This document shows positions 25,909-34,902 of a stretch of 64,000 bases of DNA, piece by piece. The notes under the pieces are model-generated. The model did no database searches and was not told the DNA's origin. It saw nothing but the letters and a program-made list of their open reading frames with translations. Source of the DNA: Candidatus Poribacteria bacterium (GTDB lineage Bacteria > Poribacteria > WGA-4E > WGA-3G); assembly GCA_958295945.1 (NCBI GenBank), contig OY282386.1, positions 372,001 through 436,000 on the forward strand, written 5' to 3'. How positions within the stretch are numbered: the stretch's first letter is position 1; each line of letters begins with the position of its first letter. Position numbers and translations under genes: made by a program.

Positions 25909-26697
25909 ATGCCAGATGATAGATGTAAGAAATATAAGGAATATGGACATTTGACATCTAATAGTGTTCTAAAATATTTACATGGGGTAATAGAAAAAAA
26001 GAAGGCTGGTTATCTTGTTCTAATTGATCCCGATGTATATGAGATTGAGAGATGTGCAAATCTTGCTTGTGAGATTGAACGAGCTGGTGCTGATGCAATC
26101 CTACTCGGTGGTAGTCTCTTGACAAAAGACCTTCACCCAATCGCAGAAGGCTTAAAAGGATCTACTAATATACCCATTATCCTCTTCCCCGGTGATTCAA
26201 TGCACCTTACACCACACGCAGATGCCGTTCTTTATATGAGCCTAATTAGTGGACGAAACCCAAATTATCTTATAGGTGAACAGGTAAAAGCAGCCCCGTG
26301 GATACAACAGTATAATCTGGAGCCAATTCCTACCGGTTATATGTTAATTGATGGTGGAAATAGAACAACCGTTGAATTTATGAGTGGAACAGTTCCTATT
26401 CCTAACAACAAACCAGACATTGCAAGCACACACGCATTGGCAGCACAGTATCTTGGAATGAAAATGGTCTATTTAGAAGCCGGAAGTGGTGCTGAATTGC
26501 CTATTCCTGATGATATGATCTCAATGGTTGATTCACAGGTTGATATTCCACTGATTGTTGGTGGGGGTATCCGATCCCCCGAAATGGCAGCACGAAAAGT
26601 AAATGCTGGCGCAAATTTCATCGTCACTGGTAATATCCTTGAAGAAAACTGCTCTTATGATTTTATGAAACAATTTGCCGATGCAATACACAGTTAA
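25909..26697 (+). CDS. Geranylgeranylglyceryl phosphate synthase family protein (PcrB/GGGPS)
   Basis: 262 residues with a TIM-barrel prenyltransferase fold. Visible motifs are LVLIDPDVYE (the LIDPD substrate strand), ADAILLGGSL, TNIPIILFPGDSMHL, MVYLEAGSGAELPIP and the phosphate-binding end PLIVGGGIRSPEMA followed by GANFIVTGNILEE. The family joins a prenyl diphosphate to sn-glycerol-1-phosphate, the first step of archaeal-type ether lipids. The extended N-terminus and YLEAGSGA pattern resemble the group II enzymes known from archaea and Bacteroidetes. No partner DGGGP synthase is seen here. A heptaprenyl (PcrB) role cannot be excluded. Confidence 0.88.
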   Translation: MPDDRCKKYKEYGHLTSNSVLKYLHGVIEKKKAGYLVLIDPDVYEIERCANLACEIERAGADAILLGGSLLTKDLHPIAEGLKGSTNIPIILFPGDSMHLTPHADAVLYMSLISGRNPNYLIGEQVKAAPWIQQYNLEPIPTGYMLIDGGNRTTVEFMSGTVPIPNNKPDIASTHALAAQYLGMKMVYLEAGSGAELPIPDDMISMVDSQVDIPLIVGGGIRSPEMAARKVNAGANFIVTGNILEENCSYDFMKQFADAIHS

Positions 26698-26772
26698 ACA
26701 TCACACGAGATATTCTATCAATTATGTATTTACTACTAAATATTCGTAATTATGAAAGAGAGGTAATTCATC

Positions 26773-27516
26773 ATGATTGAAAATGATGAGGTAAGTATAG
26801 AAATAGTAACAGATGAAGACGAAAAACCTGATTTTCTAATTGATGAATCTGAAGAAGAAACGGAAACATCTAATGAAACAGAAGAACGAACAATAGAAAC
26901 TGTTGAAGCAGAACTTGAAGTTCTTAAGGAAGATTTTAAAAACCAGCTTGAAGCAGTTGCCGAATCTGAACGGGAGCAGTATCAAGCTGAACGTGAACGT
27001 TTGCTACGTACTGCCGCTGAAGCCGAGAATTCAAAAAAACGGATTGAGACTGATGCTCAGAAGCAGCTTAAATACGCAAATAAGAACCTAATTGAAGGTT
27101 TGATTCCAGTATTAGATAGTCTTGAAGCAGCAATAAAAAGTCTCTCAGATAAGAAAGATGAAAACGACACATCTGCAGATGTTACAAACTTCAGTGAGGG
27201 TGTACAATTAGTTCAGAAACAACTATTAGATGTGTTAAAAACAAATGGTCTTACTACAATAGCTGCAGTCGGTGGACCTTTCAACCCAAATCAACATGAA
27301 GCGGTTTTTGCTACTGAATCTGATGACGTTCCAGAGGGTGATGTTATTGAGGAATTTAGATGTGGATACCAATTACACGAACAGATTCTCCGTGCTGCGC
27401 AAGTAATCGTTTCAAAAGGCAAACTGAAAGTAGAAGAACCCGAAACTGAAGATATTGAAACAGAAGAAACTGACACACAACAAGCGGAAAACACTAACAA
27501 GGATAGTGATGAGTAA
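26773..27516 (+). CDS. grpE: Nucleotide exchange factor GrpE
   Basis: 247 residues, longer than usual because of acidic extensions at both ends (DEDEKPDFLIDESEEETE; EDIETEETDTQQAENTN). The GrpE core includes the long helix (YQAERERLLRTAAEAENSKK), PVLDSLEAAIKSL and the beta-wing signature NPNQHEAVF with a following GYQLHEQILRAAQVIVSK. It releases ADP from DnaK. It is followed by dnaJ after 24 bases; dnaK is not in the window. No CIRCE element is seen upstream. Confidence 0.95.
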   Translation: MIENDEVSIEIVTDEDEKPDFLIDESEEETETSNETEERTIETVEAELEVLKEDFKNQLEAVAESEREQYQAERERLLRTAAEAENSKKRIETDAQKQLKYANKNLIEGLIPVLDSLEAAIKSLSDKKDENDTSADVTNFSEGVQLVQKQLLDVLKTNGLTTIAAVGGPFNPNQHEAVFATESDDVPEGDVIEEFRCGYQLHEQILRAAQVIVSKGKLKVEEPETEDIETEETDTQQAENTNKDSDE

Positions 27517-27539
27517 TCTCAATTTAGGCAGGAAAATAT

Positions 27540-28652
27540 ATGGCGCAAAAACGGGATTATTACGATATATTAGAAGTAGGCAGAGACGCTAACGAGGACG
27601 AAATAAAGAAGGCTTATCGGAAGTTAGCGATAAAATACCATCCTGATAAGAACCCAGATGACAAAGAGGCGGAAGCAAAGTTTATTGAAGCTGCCGAAGC
27701 CTACGATGTCCTATTGACTCCAGAGAAACGGCAACGATACGACCAATATGGTCATGCTGGTTTGGAAGGTATGTCAACAGGTTATGGTGTCGGGATAAAC
27801 ATAGACGAAATACTTAATGATGTGTTTGGTGAGATGTTTGGAGGATTTCGAAGAGGTAGATCCAGACAAGGTCGAAGTCTGCAAACAAATCTTGAGATTA
27901 CACTTGAAGAGGCATATACCGGGAAAGAAGCATCTATTGAAGTTCCACGAATTGAATCCTGTCCGGAGTGCGAAGGAAGTGGTGCTGAAAAAGGTTCTAC
28001 AGTTGAGACTTGTCCACAGTGTTATGGACGTGGACAAGTAACACAATCACAAGGATTTTTTACACTGCAACGCACTTGTCATCGTTGTCATGGTAGTGGT
28101 GAAGTGATACAGAAACCGTGTAGAAATTGTAATGGACAAGGACGCGTTAGGGTCAAACGTGAGGTTAAACTGAAAATTGACAAGGGTGTAGATACCGGTT
28201 TTGAGTATCGTCTGCAAGGACAAGGAGAAGTCGGTGCGTCGGGAGGTGTTCCCGGAGATCTACTTGTTGTCCTCCATGTTGCACCACACGATAGATTTAA
28301 ACGGAGTGGGAACGATCTGATTACTTCAACAAAAATCTCGTTTGTTCAGGCAGCCCTCGGATGTACCATTCAAGTCAATAGTATTGATGGACCGAATCAA
28401 TTAGTTATTCCCGCGGGAACACAATACGGAGACCAATTGCGTATACAAGGCAAAGGGATGCCAAGATATCGTAGTTCCAGTTTTGGTGACCTTGTAGTAC
28501 ATGTCGGTATTGAAACACCGAAAAATCTAAATGATGAACAACGAAAACTATTAGAGAACTTTGATGAAGTCTATGAAGACACACAGGATTCTGGTAACGG
28601 TGGATTTTGGGACAAGTTATTTAGCCTAATAGATGATAAAGACAAAGACTGA
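27540..28652 (+). CDS. dnaJ: Chaperone protein DnaJ
   Basis: 370 residues. J domain at residues ~5-70 ([23 protein letters not shown] in [10 protein letters not shown]). The Gly/Phe linker is short and Arg-rich at its end ([18 protein letters not shown]). The zinc region has four CxxCxGxG repeats ([32 protein letters not shown]). The C-terminal substrate domains follow ([37 protein letters not shown]). A complete type I DnaJ. It lies between grpE and prmA, the heat-shock order known from many bacteria without the intervening dnaK. Confidence 0.96.
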   Translation: MAQKRDYYDILEVGRDANEDEIKKAYRKLAIKYHPDKNPDDKEAEAKFIEAAEAYDVLLTPEKRQRYDQYGHAGLEGMSTGYGVGINIDEILNDVFGEMFGGFRRGRSRQGRSLQTNLEITLEEAYTGKEASIEVPRIESCPECEGSGAEKGSTVETCPQCYGRGQVTQSQGFFTLQRTCHRCHGSGEVIQKPCRNCNGQGRVRVKREVKLKIDKGVDTGFEYRLQGQGEVGASGGVPGDLLVVLHVAPHDRFKRSGNDLITSTKISFVQAALGCTIQVNSIDGPNQLVIPAGTQYGDQLRIQGKGMPRYRSSSFGDLVVHVGIETPKNLNDEQRKLLENFDEVYEDTQDSGNGGFWDKLFSLIDDKDKD

Positions 28653-28695
28653 ACTGATTTTATATTGAATTGTAGTTATCACTCGTTTCTAAATT

Positions 28696-29583
28696 ATGAA
28701 TTGGGCACAAATTACGATTACAACCTCTGAAGACGCATCAGAAGCAGTGGGAAACTATCTATTTCAATTGGGTACTCACGGTGTTGAACTGAAAGATTCC
28801 TCTAATAACACAACATCTCTCACCGCATATTTTCCGCTTGATGACCGTATTGATGCCAGAGTTAAGAAAATAAATGCTTTTCTTACTGAACTTCCAAAAT
28901 GGGGAATTCAACCTAATCCTGCCAAAATAGATTTAAAACGGATTGCATCAGAAGAATGGGCAGAAGCATGGAAATCAGACTACCATCCACAGAAGATAGG
29001 AAACCGATTTCTGGTCGCACCGACTTGGTATGACATCCCACCTGAGAACACAGATATACACATTCGTCTTGATCCGGGAATGGCATTTGGCACTGGTTAT
29101 CACCCAACAACAAGATTGTCATTGAAAATGTTGGAACAAACTCTCAAGCCAAATCAAGATGTCGTTGACATCGGTACGGGATCAGGAATTCTTGCTATTG
29201 CTGCTGTGAAGTTAGGTGCAAAACATGTTGACGCAATAGAACTTGATGTAACCGCAATTCCGATTGCAGATACGAACTTCAAAATAAACCATATCAAAGA
29301 CCAAACTACTTTGTCTCATGGGGATGGACTAAGTACAGTCGATAAAAAATACGACCTCATTATAGGTAATATACTTACCAAAGCCATTCTACCAATAATT
29401 CCATACTGTCCAGCAAGGATGAAACCAAATGGGTATGTCATCTTTTCTGGTATTTTAGAATCTGAACAGGATATAATTCAGAATGCATTGAAAGATTACG
29501 GAATGGAATGTATTGATATAATGCATGAATCAGAGGATGATGTTAAGTGGGTAGTGATTAAGGCAAAGCTGATTGACAAATAG
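28696..29583 (+). CDS. prmA: Ribosomal protein L11 methyltransferase
   Basis: 295 residues with the PrmA layout. The N-terminal substrate-recognition domain starts MNWAQITITTSEDASEAVGN. A linker with EEWAEAWKSDYHPQKIG leads to the SAM domain: RLDPGMAFGTGYHPTTRLSL, the SAM loop DIGTGSGILAIAAVKLGA and the NPPY-equivalent LIIGNILTKAIL. It trimethylates ribosomal protein L11. The position after dnaJ matches the conserved dnaJ-prmA order. Confidence 0.95.
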   Translation: MNWAQITITTSEDASEAVGNYLFQLGTHGVELKDSSNNTTSLTAYFPLDDRIDARVKKINAFLTELPKWGIQPNPAKIDLKRIASEEWAEAWKSDYHPQKIGNRFLVAPTWYDIPPENTDIHIRLDPGMAFGTGYHPTTRLSLKMLEQTLKPNQDVVDIGTGSGILAIAAVKLGAKHVDAIELDVTAIPIADTNFKINHIKDQTTLSHGDGLSTVDKKYDLIIGNILTKAILPIIPYCPARMKPNGYVIFSGILESEQDIIQNALKDYGMECIDIMHESEDDVKWVVIKAKLIDK

Positions 29584-29585
29584 AA

Positions 29586-29846
29586 CTAATCAGGCTTCTC
29601 CTTTGCTAATCCGTGGCATAAAGTACACCTACCAAGGTTAAGATGCGGCATCGTAGGCGTTTTTTCGTCTCCTTTGAGATGGCATTTCAAACATGTTTGA
29701 TTATCGGTTGGTTGAATGTGTATATCTATATTTGAACGTGCGGGGGCAGCATTAAAGAAGAGTATAACCATTACTATAGCGAAAATCAGACCAATCACAC
29801 TAACAATATAGAAAAGGACTTTTGGGTTGGCTTGTTCAGTTGGCAT
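29586..29846 (-). CDS. Small membrane-anchored diheme c-type cytochrome
   Basis: 86 residues: one N-terminal membrane helix (VLFYIVSVIGLIFAIVMVIL), then a short periplasmic part with two heme c motifs, CLKCH and CTLCH, separated by about 23 residues, each with a possible distal His (HPHLNLG-type). It resembles a truncated NapC/NrfH or cytochrome c7-like electron carrier. No redox partner is adjacent. It converges with prmA, the stops nearly touching. Confidence 0.75.
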   Translation of the reverse strand: MPTEQANPKVLFYIVSVIGLIFAIVMVILFFNAAPARSNIDIHIQPTDNQTCLKCHLKGDEKTPTMPHLNLGRCTLCHGLAKEKPD

Positions 29847-29907
29847 AAAAGATAATGCGAACTCCTAGTTGTTACAATATCAATTCATATAATAGGATAA
29901 CCAAGAA

Positions 29908-30759
29908 TCACCTATTCTGCAAATCAATTTGCATATCAATGAAAAATGGAAATAGGATTGGTAAATTTTCTGGTGTCAATGAAGAACCGTATTCACAGGA
30001 TTCAAATGCTTCTGCATATTTGATACTGTTTCCATTCTGTTCTCCATAAAGTTCAACTAACTTTTTTCGATACTTATTGGCAATTGAACTAAAACGGGTG
30101 TGTAGTCGTTCAGCAAGCCATTTGCGACGTTCATCATCACTATTAGGTACTGTATTGAGCGTACCGCTGTTGTATGGTAACCATTCATAAAACTGCGAAA
30201 CATGGCAGTGAAGCATACTCATCTTCTGTTCAACAACTGCATCAATACCGACAACAACATCAGGAGAAAATGGATTAGGTTTTTTGAAGTTATCGCTGAG
30301 GTAGACTATTACAGGATTTCTCTCTAAGTGGGGTGTAAGGGCACATATATTTGGGACAGTCACCATATAAGCTGCATCTTGAACAAGCATGGATGTGTAT
30401 CTATGGTCAGGATGGTAATCGTTTGGACGGTGCGTCATAATCAGGTCTGGTTGAAATTCTCTTATTGTGCGAATGATCTGATAGCGATTTTCCAAAGATG
30501 GCATCAGTTCACCATCGTGATTGTCAAGAAGTTCATAATCAATACCGATGATATCTGCTGCAGCCTGTGCTTCGGCATGACGACGTTGTGCTAATGGTCC
30601 GCCACCCATTTCATGATGTCCCGCATCTCCGTTCGTAACGGAAACAAATTTTACGGAATGTCCAAGCTGGGTGTATAAGGCAGCAATACCTCCAGCTTTA
30701 ATATCACAGTCATCGGGATGTGCGCCAAATACTAAGACGCGAAGTTGTTTTTTCATCAT
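29908..30759 (-). CDS. PIG-L/LmbE family deacetylase
   Basis: About 283 residues. The zinc motif AHPDD follows RVLVFG at the N-terminus, and a second His comes in DYHPDHRYTS. These are the hallmarks of GlcNAc-type N-deacetylases (PIG-L, MshB, BshB). It also has SVTNGDAGHHEMGGG and a C-terminal segment with HTRFSSIANKYR. The start is taken at one of two adjacent ATGs; a GTG four codons upstream is also possible. It likely removes an acetyl group from an amino-sugar conjugate. Confidence 0.88.
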   Translation of the reverse strand: MMKKQLRVLVFGAHPDDCDIKAGGIAALYTQLGHSVKFVSVTNGDAGHHEMGGGPLAQRRHAEAQAAADIIGIDYELLDNHDGELMPSLENRYQIIRTIREFQPDLIMTHRPNDYHPDHRYTSMLVQDAAYMVTVPNICALTPHLERNPVIVYLSDNFKKPNPFSPDVVVGIDAVVEQKMSMLHCHVSQFYEWLPYNSGTLNTVPNSDDERRKWLAERLHTRFSSIANKYRKKLVELYGEQNGNSIKYAEAFESCEYGSSLTPENLPILFPFFIDMQIDLQNR

Positions 30760-30825
30760 ATTTTTATCCACAATAGATTGTCAATCAATCTATGAATTTA
30801 TACAAAAACTATTGGAATTGACCTT

Positions 30826-31293
30826 ATGAAGAACTGGAAAGTTGAAGTTTTCTATAAACCTGAAGTGCCTGACACAATCGGAAATGGTATTGTTGAAGAT
30901 ATATCTGATCTTGGTCTTACTAGTGTGACTTCAGTTAGAACGGCTACAGTCTATTGGATTGAGGGTGATCTTGATGCACATTCAATTCAACGCATAGCAA
31001 CTGAACTGCTCGCTGATCCAATAACACAAGACTATACCTATGAGAGTGCCAGTCTACAAAATCAAGATTGGACGATTGAAGTGCAATTCAAACCTGGTGT
31101 CACAGATGCAGTCGGTGATAGTACTGTCAAAGGCATAAATGATATTGGTATAACAGGTGTTGACACTGTCCGTACTGGTAACAAGTATTGGCTATCAGGA
31201 AATTTGAATCCTGAAACTATAGAGACAATCTCAAAGCAATTGCTGATGAATGATGTCATACAGACATATTCTTACCAAAAACCTAATTCCTAA
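30826..31293 (+). CDS. Tandem-duplicated PurS-like protein
   Basis: 155 residues made of two copies of a PurS-like ferredoxin fold: residues 1-77 (WKVEVFYKPEVPDTIGNGIV, SVRTATVYWIEGDLD) and 81-152 (WTIEVQFKPGVTDAVGDSTV, TVRTGNKYWLSGNLN). PurS (~80 residues) is the small subunit of FGAM synthase in purine synthesis and normally occurs as a single domain working as a dimer. A fused pair would make that dimer covalent. purQ and purL are not in the window. Its stop overlaps the convergent methyltransferase gene by 4 bases. Confidence 0.78.
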   Translation: MKNWKVEVFYKPEVPDTIGNGIVEDISDLGLTSVTSVRTATVYWIEGDLDAHSIQRIATELLADPITQDYTYESASLQNQDWTIEVQFKPGVTDAVGDSTVKGINDIGITGVDTVRTGNKYWLSGNLNPETIETISKQLLMNDVIQTYSYQKPNS

Positions 31294-32117
31294 CTCGCAT
31301 ACAACCTGATTACTGTTCCTAAGTTAAACCTAACAAGTAACGCGGTTGATACCTTACGGAGCGGGAATAACCCGTTGGTTGTTGGACTTACTCGCTTGGG
31401 TTTTCCCACCTTAATCTCATGAAAACCGTGTTTATGTAACAATCTTGACAATGAACGCACCGAGAAATAGTAGAGATGATCTTTTGGATGAACGTAATGC
31501 CAATTCTCCTTATGAAGTCGACTCTGCATTCCTTCACCGTTCGGAACTTCAATGACCAATGTGCCTGCATTTTTGTTATTAGTTTTAGGTTTCAGAATGC
31601 GCCGCAACTCATTGAGAAACGGGTTCAGTTCAGAGATATGTTCCAAGACATGGTAAAGTGTAATTGCATTGAAATGTGCAGTTGGATAATTTGCATCAAA
31701 GACATCCCCACAATGCACATCCAGATTATGTACATTTTGTGCAAAGGCACAACCGCTCTTTGATGGATCAATACCTTGTGTCTCCCATCCTTGTTCACTC
31801 GCGAGGTGTAGAAATGTTCCAATCCCACACCCAACATCAAGCAGCCTCCCCTTACTACCGTGAAGTTTCTCTAATTCTGAAAGACGTTCCGACATCTGCA
31901 ACCATTCCATACTATCCGTATGGATACGTTCTACCTTTTCTTCTGGATAATAAGTTTCAACATAACCTTCCTCAAGTGATTGATGGTCAATCCGTGGATT
32001 AACATATCGCAGCCTACACTTTTGGCAGATTTGTATCGACAAAGAATCTTTGGTAAAGAGCAGCTTCGTCTCATCCTGTTCACAAATAGGACAGTCAATG
32101 TGTTCTAAAGTACTCAT
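31290..32117 (-). CDS. SAM-dependent methyltransferase with N-terminal zinc finger
   Basis: 275 residues. The N-terminal Cys4 knuckle (CPICEQ...CQKCRLRYVNPR) is typical of methyltransferases acting on nucleotide-linked sugars or lipids. The class I domain has LLDVGCGIGTFLHLASEQG (motif I), GIDPSKSGC and the acidic-turn motif YHVLEHISELNPFLNELRR (motif IV/post). The C-terminal VHPKDHLYYFSVRSL is a common signature of this type 12-like group. Substrate unknown, perhaps a cell-surface glycan intermediate. Confidence 0.87.
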   Translation of the reverse strand: MSTLEHIDCPICEQDETKLLFTKDSLSIQICQKCRLRYVNPRIDHQSLEEGYVETYYPEEKVERIHTDSMEWLQMSERLSELEKLHGSKGRLLDVGCGIGTFLHLASEQGWETQGIDPSKSGCAFAQNVHNLDVHCGDVFDANYPTAHFNAITLYHVLEHISELNPFLNELRRILKPKTNNKNAGTLVIEVPNGEGMQSRLHKENWHYVHPKDHLYYFSVRSLSRLLHKHGFHEIKVGKPKRVSPTTNGLFPLRKVSTALLVRFNLGTVIRLYAS

Positions 32118-32141
32118 AAATCTTACCGGTAATGCTGCAGA

Positions 32142-33113
32142 CTAAAAGAGCGGAAGTCCTAAGGCTTCTACATATACAGAATATAAAGATTGACTCCCCG
32201 TCATAAAGAGTCTATTTCGCTTAACACCACCGAAACACAGATTAGAACAGATCTCTGGTAGGTGTATTTTCCCAATCAGTGTGCCATCAGGTGCAAATAT
32301 GTGAACACCGTCATAACCATCACCTACCCAACCTGCACTTGCCCACAAATTCCCATCAATATCGCATCGTATCCCATCCGCAATACCTGGAGACATATCG
32401 CAGAATGTGCGTTTGTTCACCAAAGTATCACCATTTTGGACATCAAATACATATATGTTTCTGGGTGTACCTTCTTTGTGCGTAACACCTGTGTCAACCA
32501 CATAAAGCTTATCGTAATTTGGAGAGAAGCAGATACCGTTCGGTCTTTCCAGTTCGTCTATAACAACGGTAGCATTACCGGTATCTGGATCAAGCCGGTA
32601 CACAGAAGTTGGCAGGTCAAATTCAGCAATATGTCCTTCATAATTGAGCATAATTCCATACCCAGGATCAGTAAACCAAATATGTCCATCAGGATGTACA
32701 GCAACATCATTCGGTGCGTTTAGTCTTTTACCATTGAAGGTGTCTATCAGCACGGTTACCGTTCCATCATATTCAGTCCGGGTGACACGGCGCGCACCAT
32801 GTTCACAACTAATGAGTCTTCCTTGACGATCTCGGGTATGACCGTTACTATAGTTCGATGGTTTGCGATAGACGCTGACTTTCCCGTTTGCTTCTTCCCA
32901 CTTCAGAATACGGTTATTTGGTATATCACTCCATAAAAGATAGCCTCCATCACCAAACCAAACGGGTCCTTCTGACCATCGTGCACCTGTCCACAACCGT
33001 TCAACAACGGAATTACCTATCTTGTATTTAGCAAAACGACTGTCAATAACTTCAATTGCAGGATCAGGATATCGTGTTATTGTTCCATCCCATTTTCTAA
33101 CTGATTCATTCAT
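32142..33113 (-). CDS. SMP-30/gluconolactonase family hydrolase
   Basis: 323 residues forming a six-bladed propeller. The blade motifs include WSEGPVWFGDGGYLLWSD (metal Glu), RLNAPNDVAVHPDGHIWFTD (metal Asn and Asp) and GIADGIRCDIDGNLWAS (metal Asp). The family hydrolyses sugar lactones such as gluconolactone. It lacks a signal peptide, so it is probably cytoplasmic. A second member lies at 46649-47596. Confidence 0.9.
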   Translation of the reverse strand: MNESVRKWDGTITRYPDPAIEVIDSRFAKYKIGNSVVERLWTGARWSEGPVWFGDGGYLLWSDIPNNRILKWEEANGKVSVYRKPSNYSNGHTRDRQGRLISCEHGARRVTRTEYDGTVTVLIDTFNGKRLNAPNDVAVHPDGHIWFTDPGYGIMLNYEGHIAEFDLPTSVYRLDPDTGNATVVIDELERPNGICFSPNYDKLYVVDTGVTHKEGTPRNIYVFDVQNGDTLVNKRTFCDMSPGIADGIRCDIDGNLWASAGWVGDGYDGVHIFAPDGTLIGKIHLPEICSNLCFGGVKRNRLFMTGSQSLYSVYVEALGLPLF

Positions 33114-33219
33114 TATTGTTCCTCCGAAAATCGCATATCTTACTATTTAGTATAGCATAGATTGTTTGTGTGATGAATAGAATTTAATGAAATCGGATAT
33201 AATATAATACCATTTCTAA

Positions 33220-33672
33220 TTGATAGTCTCATACAAAGAAAACGCGCTCCTAGTCGCGCAATTCATTGCACGTGCAGGTTATAAAATACTGCAGGTCACT
33301 GATACGCCGCAAGAGTATATAGGACAACATCTTCTTCTGACATATCTTGAACCGTTTGTGCATGCAATCGGTGCTGGGATGTACATTGAAGTGCAAACAG
33401 GTCGTGGAAAAATGGACTTATTGATTTCTCATAACCAAGAAAAATATGTAATTGAAATTAAGATCTGGCGTGGTGACGTTCGGTATCAGGCAGGCAAAAG
33501 GCAACTGGCTGCATACGTTAATTCTGAAAATGCCTTGGAAGGCTATTATATCATATTTGATCATCGGAAAGAACCAATACGACGTAAAGAAAATGAGAGA
33601 ATTGACGGTGCATCAATAAGAAGTTACGTAATCCCTGTGATACAACAAGTACCATCATCAAAGTCAAGTTAA
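33220..33672 (+). pseudogene. C-terminal PD-(D/E)XK nuclease-like fragment
   Basis: 150 codons from a TTG with no ribosome binding site. The middle has the nuclease core GRGKMDLLISHNQEKYVIEIKIW (Asp, then E-x-K) and GKRQLAAYVNSENALEGY. This matches the C-terminal domain of AAA-ATPase-like proteins (DUF1703 type), whose N-terminal ATPase part is missing. The first codons coincide with dispersed repeat E (tagtcgcgcaattcattgc at 33253). A repeat boundary therefore seems to have cut the gene or created its present 5' end. Probably a non-functional remnant. Confidence 0.6.
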
Positions 33673-33723
33673 TTTCATTTGTGGAATGGTTAGAATGGTG
33701 AATCTACTCTCTAATGTATGAGT

Positions 33724-34899
33724 TTATCTATGTGCGTGCTGCGGTTCCACAGGTGCTTGATATTGGACATTTAGATGAGGTGTTTCTAAGTGAACATTTC
33801 CTTGATGACGTGAGATTAAACAACTCTCCAAAGTTCCACTCACCAACAAGGTTCGTTCCGCGGGATAGGGTGCAACTCCTGTCTCAAAAAGTTCTTCAAT
33901 TTTGGATACAAGACATGCAGAATAGGTGACATTCGGCGTTGGTGTTAAGAAGAATTGCGTGGATACGGGTATAGATTCATCCTTAAGTTTCCCTGCAAAG
34001 CAGTAATCACGGACAGCACCGTTAAGCATCAGTAGTGTTGCTTTAAAACCATCATTGTATTCAATAAAATAGGCAGATGGATTGTCCACGAGTTTGTGAA
34101 GTTCACCTGTACCGATGAGGTCTTGTGTTCTCCCATCTTCATCAGTTAACCCGCACGGTGTATCACTACGCGAAAGTGCTGCCTCAAGCAATTCCAATGA
34201 CCAACGTCCATCTTCACCAGCTTGCCAAACATCCTGTCCATCTATGAGTTGGACTGCCGCAACACCTGTTTCACCACCTTTACGCCGTTCAACCATACAT
34301 TGCATGGCTTCTAACGCATGGTAATCCATAGGATCTGAGCCACCAACACCGACCATAAGTGCATCTTCAAGGTCACATTCCAACGGTAATTCCACATCAG
34401 GCAGTCGCCATGTGACAGGTAATGATGAACCTGCGAGTAGTCCAAAACCGAGACGGTGTCCATCATCCACCATCTCTTTTGCCTTTTCAAAACTATAGGA
34501 TAGGTGTTTGTCGTTGAATATGGGAACTGCACGACCATCCTCTTCAAAAACCTTCACACATTCTTTGAAAAACTCATAGCGAGGATATAAAACTTGACTC
34601 ATTTCATTGTTAGGGTATTGACCATGTTCACCAATCAACAGAACTGCATCTACGGCAAGTTTGTCACCACCGCATCGGAGTGCTTCGGGTATAGTAGGAT
34701 AGACAGAAAAACCAAATTCTCTTGCTCGGTCTTGACTTTGTTCACCTTCTGGTATTTGATCAACATATAGAGAAACGACTTTCATATCTGGATGATGCCA
34801 TTTTCCTTCTTTTGGATATCCGACGAGAAACCTATCGCCAATGTGTTGTGCATGCGTTAGATAACGATAGATTGTTGTTATAACTGCAATTCGTTTCAT
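33724..34899 (-). CDS. Conserved protein of unknown function, tandem paralogue A
   Basis: 391 residues. It begins like a Rossmann strand (RIAVITTIYRYLTHAQHI). Blocks shared with the next gene are DAVLLIGEHGQYPNNE, VPIFNDKHLSYSFEKAKEM, AGSSLPVTWR, YHALEAMQCMVERRKGGE, YPAERTLLVSG and ETPHLNVQYQ. I recall similar unannotated proteins in Acidobacteria and Planctomycetes-like genomes. The conserved H, D, E and R residues suggest an enzyme rather than a structural protein, but no function is known. Three bases separate it from its paralogue. Confidence 0.85.
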   Translation of the reverse strand: MKRIAVITTIYRYLTHAQHIGDRFLVGYPKEGKWHHPDMKVVSLYVDQIPEGEQSQDRAREFGFSVYPTIPEALRCGGDKLAVDAVLLIGEHGQYPNNEMSQVLYPRYEFFKECVKVFEEDGRAVPIFNDKHLSYSFEKAKEMVDDGHRLGFGLLAGSSLPVTWRLPDVELPLECDLEDALMVGVGGSDPMDYHALEAMQCMVERRKGGETGVAAVQLIDGQDVWQAGEDGRWSLELLEAALSRSDTPCGLTDEDGRTQDLIGTGELHKLVDNPSAYFIEYNDGFKATLLMLNGAVRDYCFAGKLKDESIPVSTQFFLTPTPNVTYSACLVSKIEELFETGVAPYPAERTLLVSGTLESCLISRHQGNVHLETPHLNVQYQAPVEPQHAHR

Positions 34900-34902
34900 A
34901 GC

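Noticed and set aside
26698-26772. CIRCE or other heat-shock operator before grpE
   Set aside because: No TTAGCACTC-N9-GAGTGCTAA-like inverted repeat is present in the gap.
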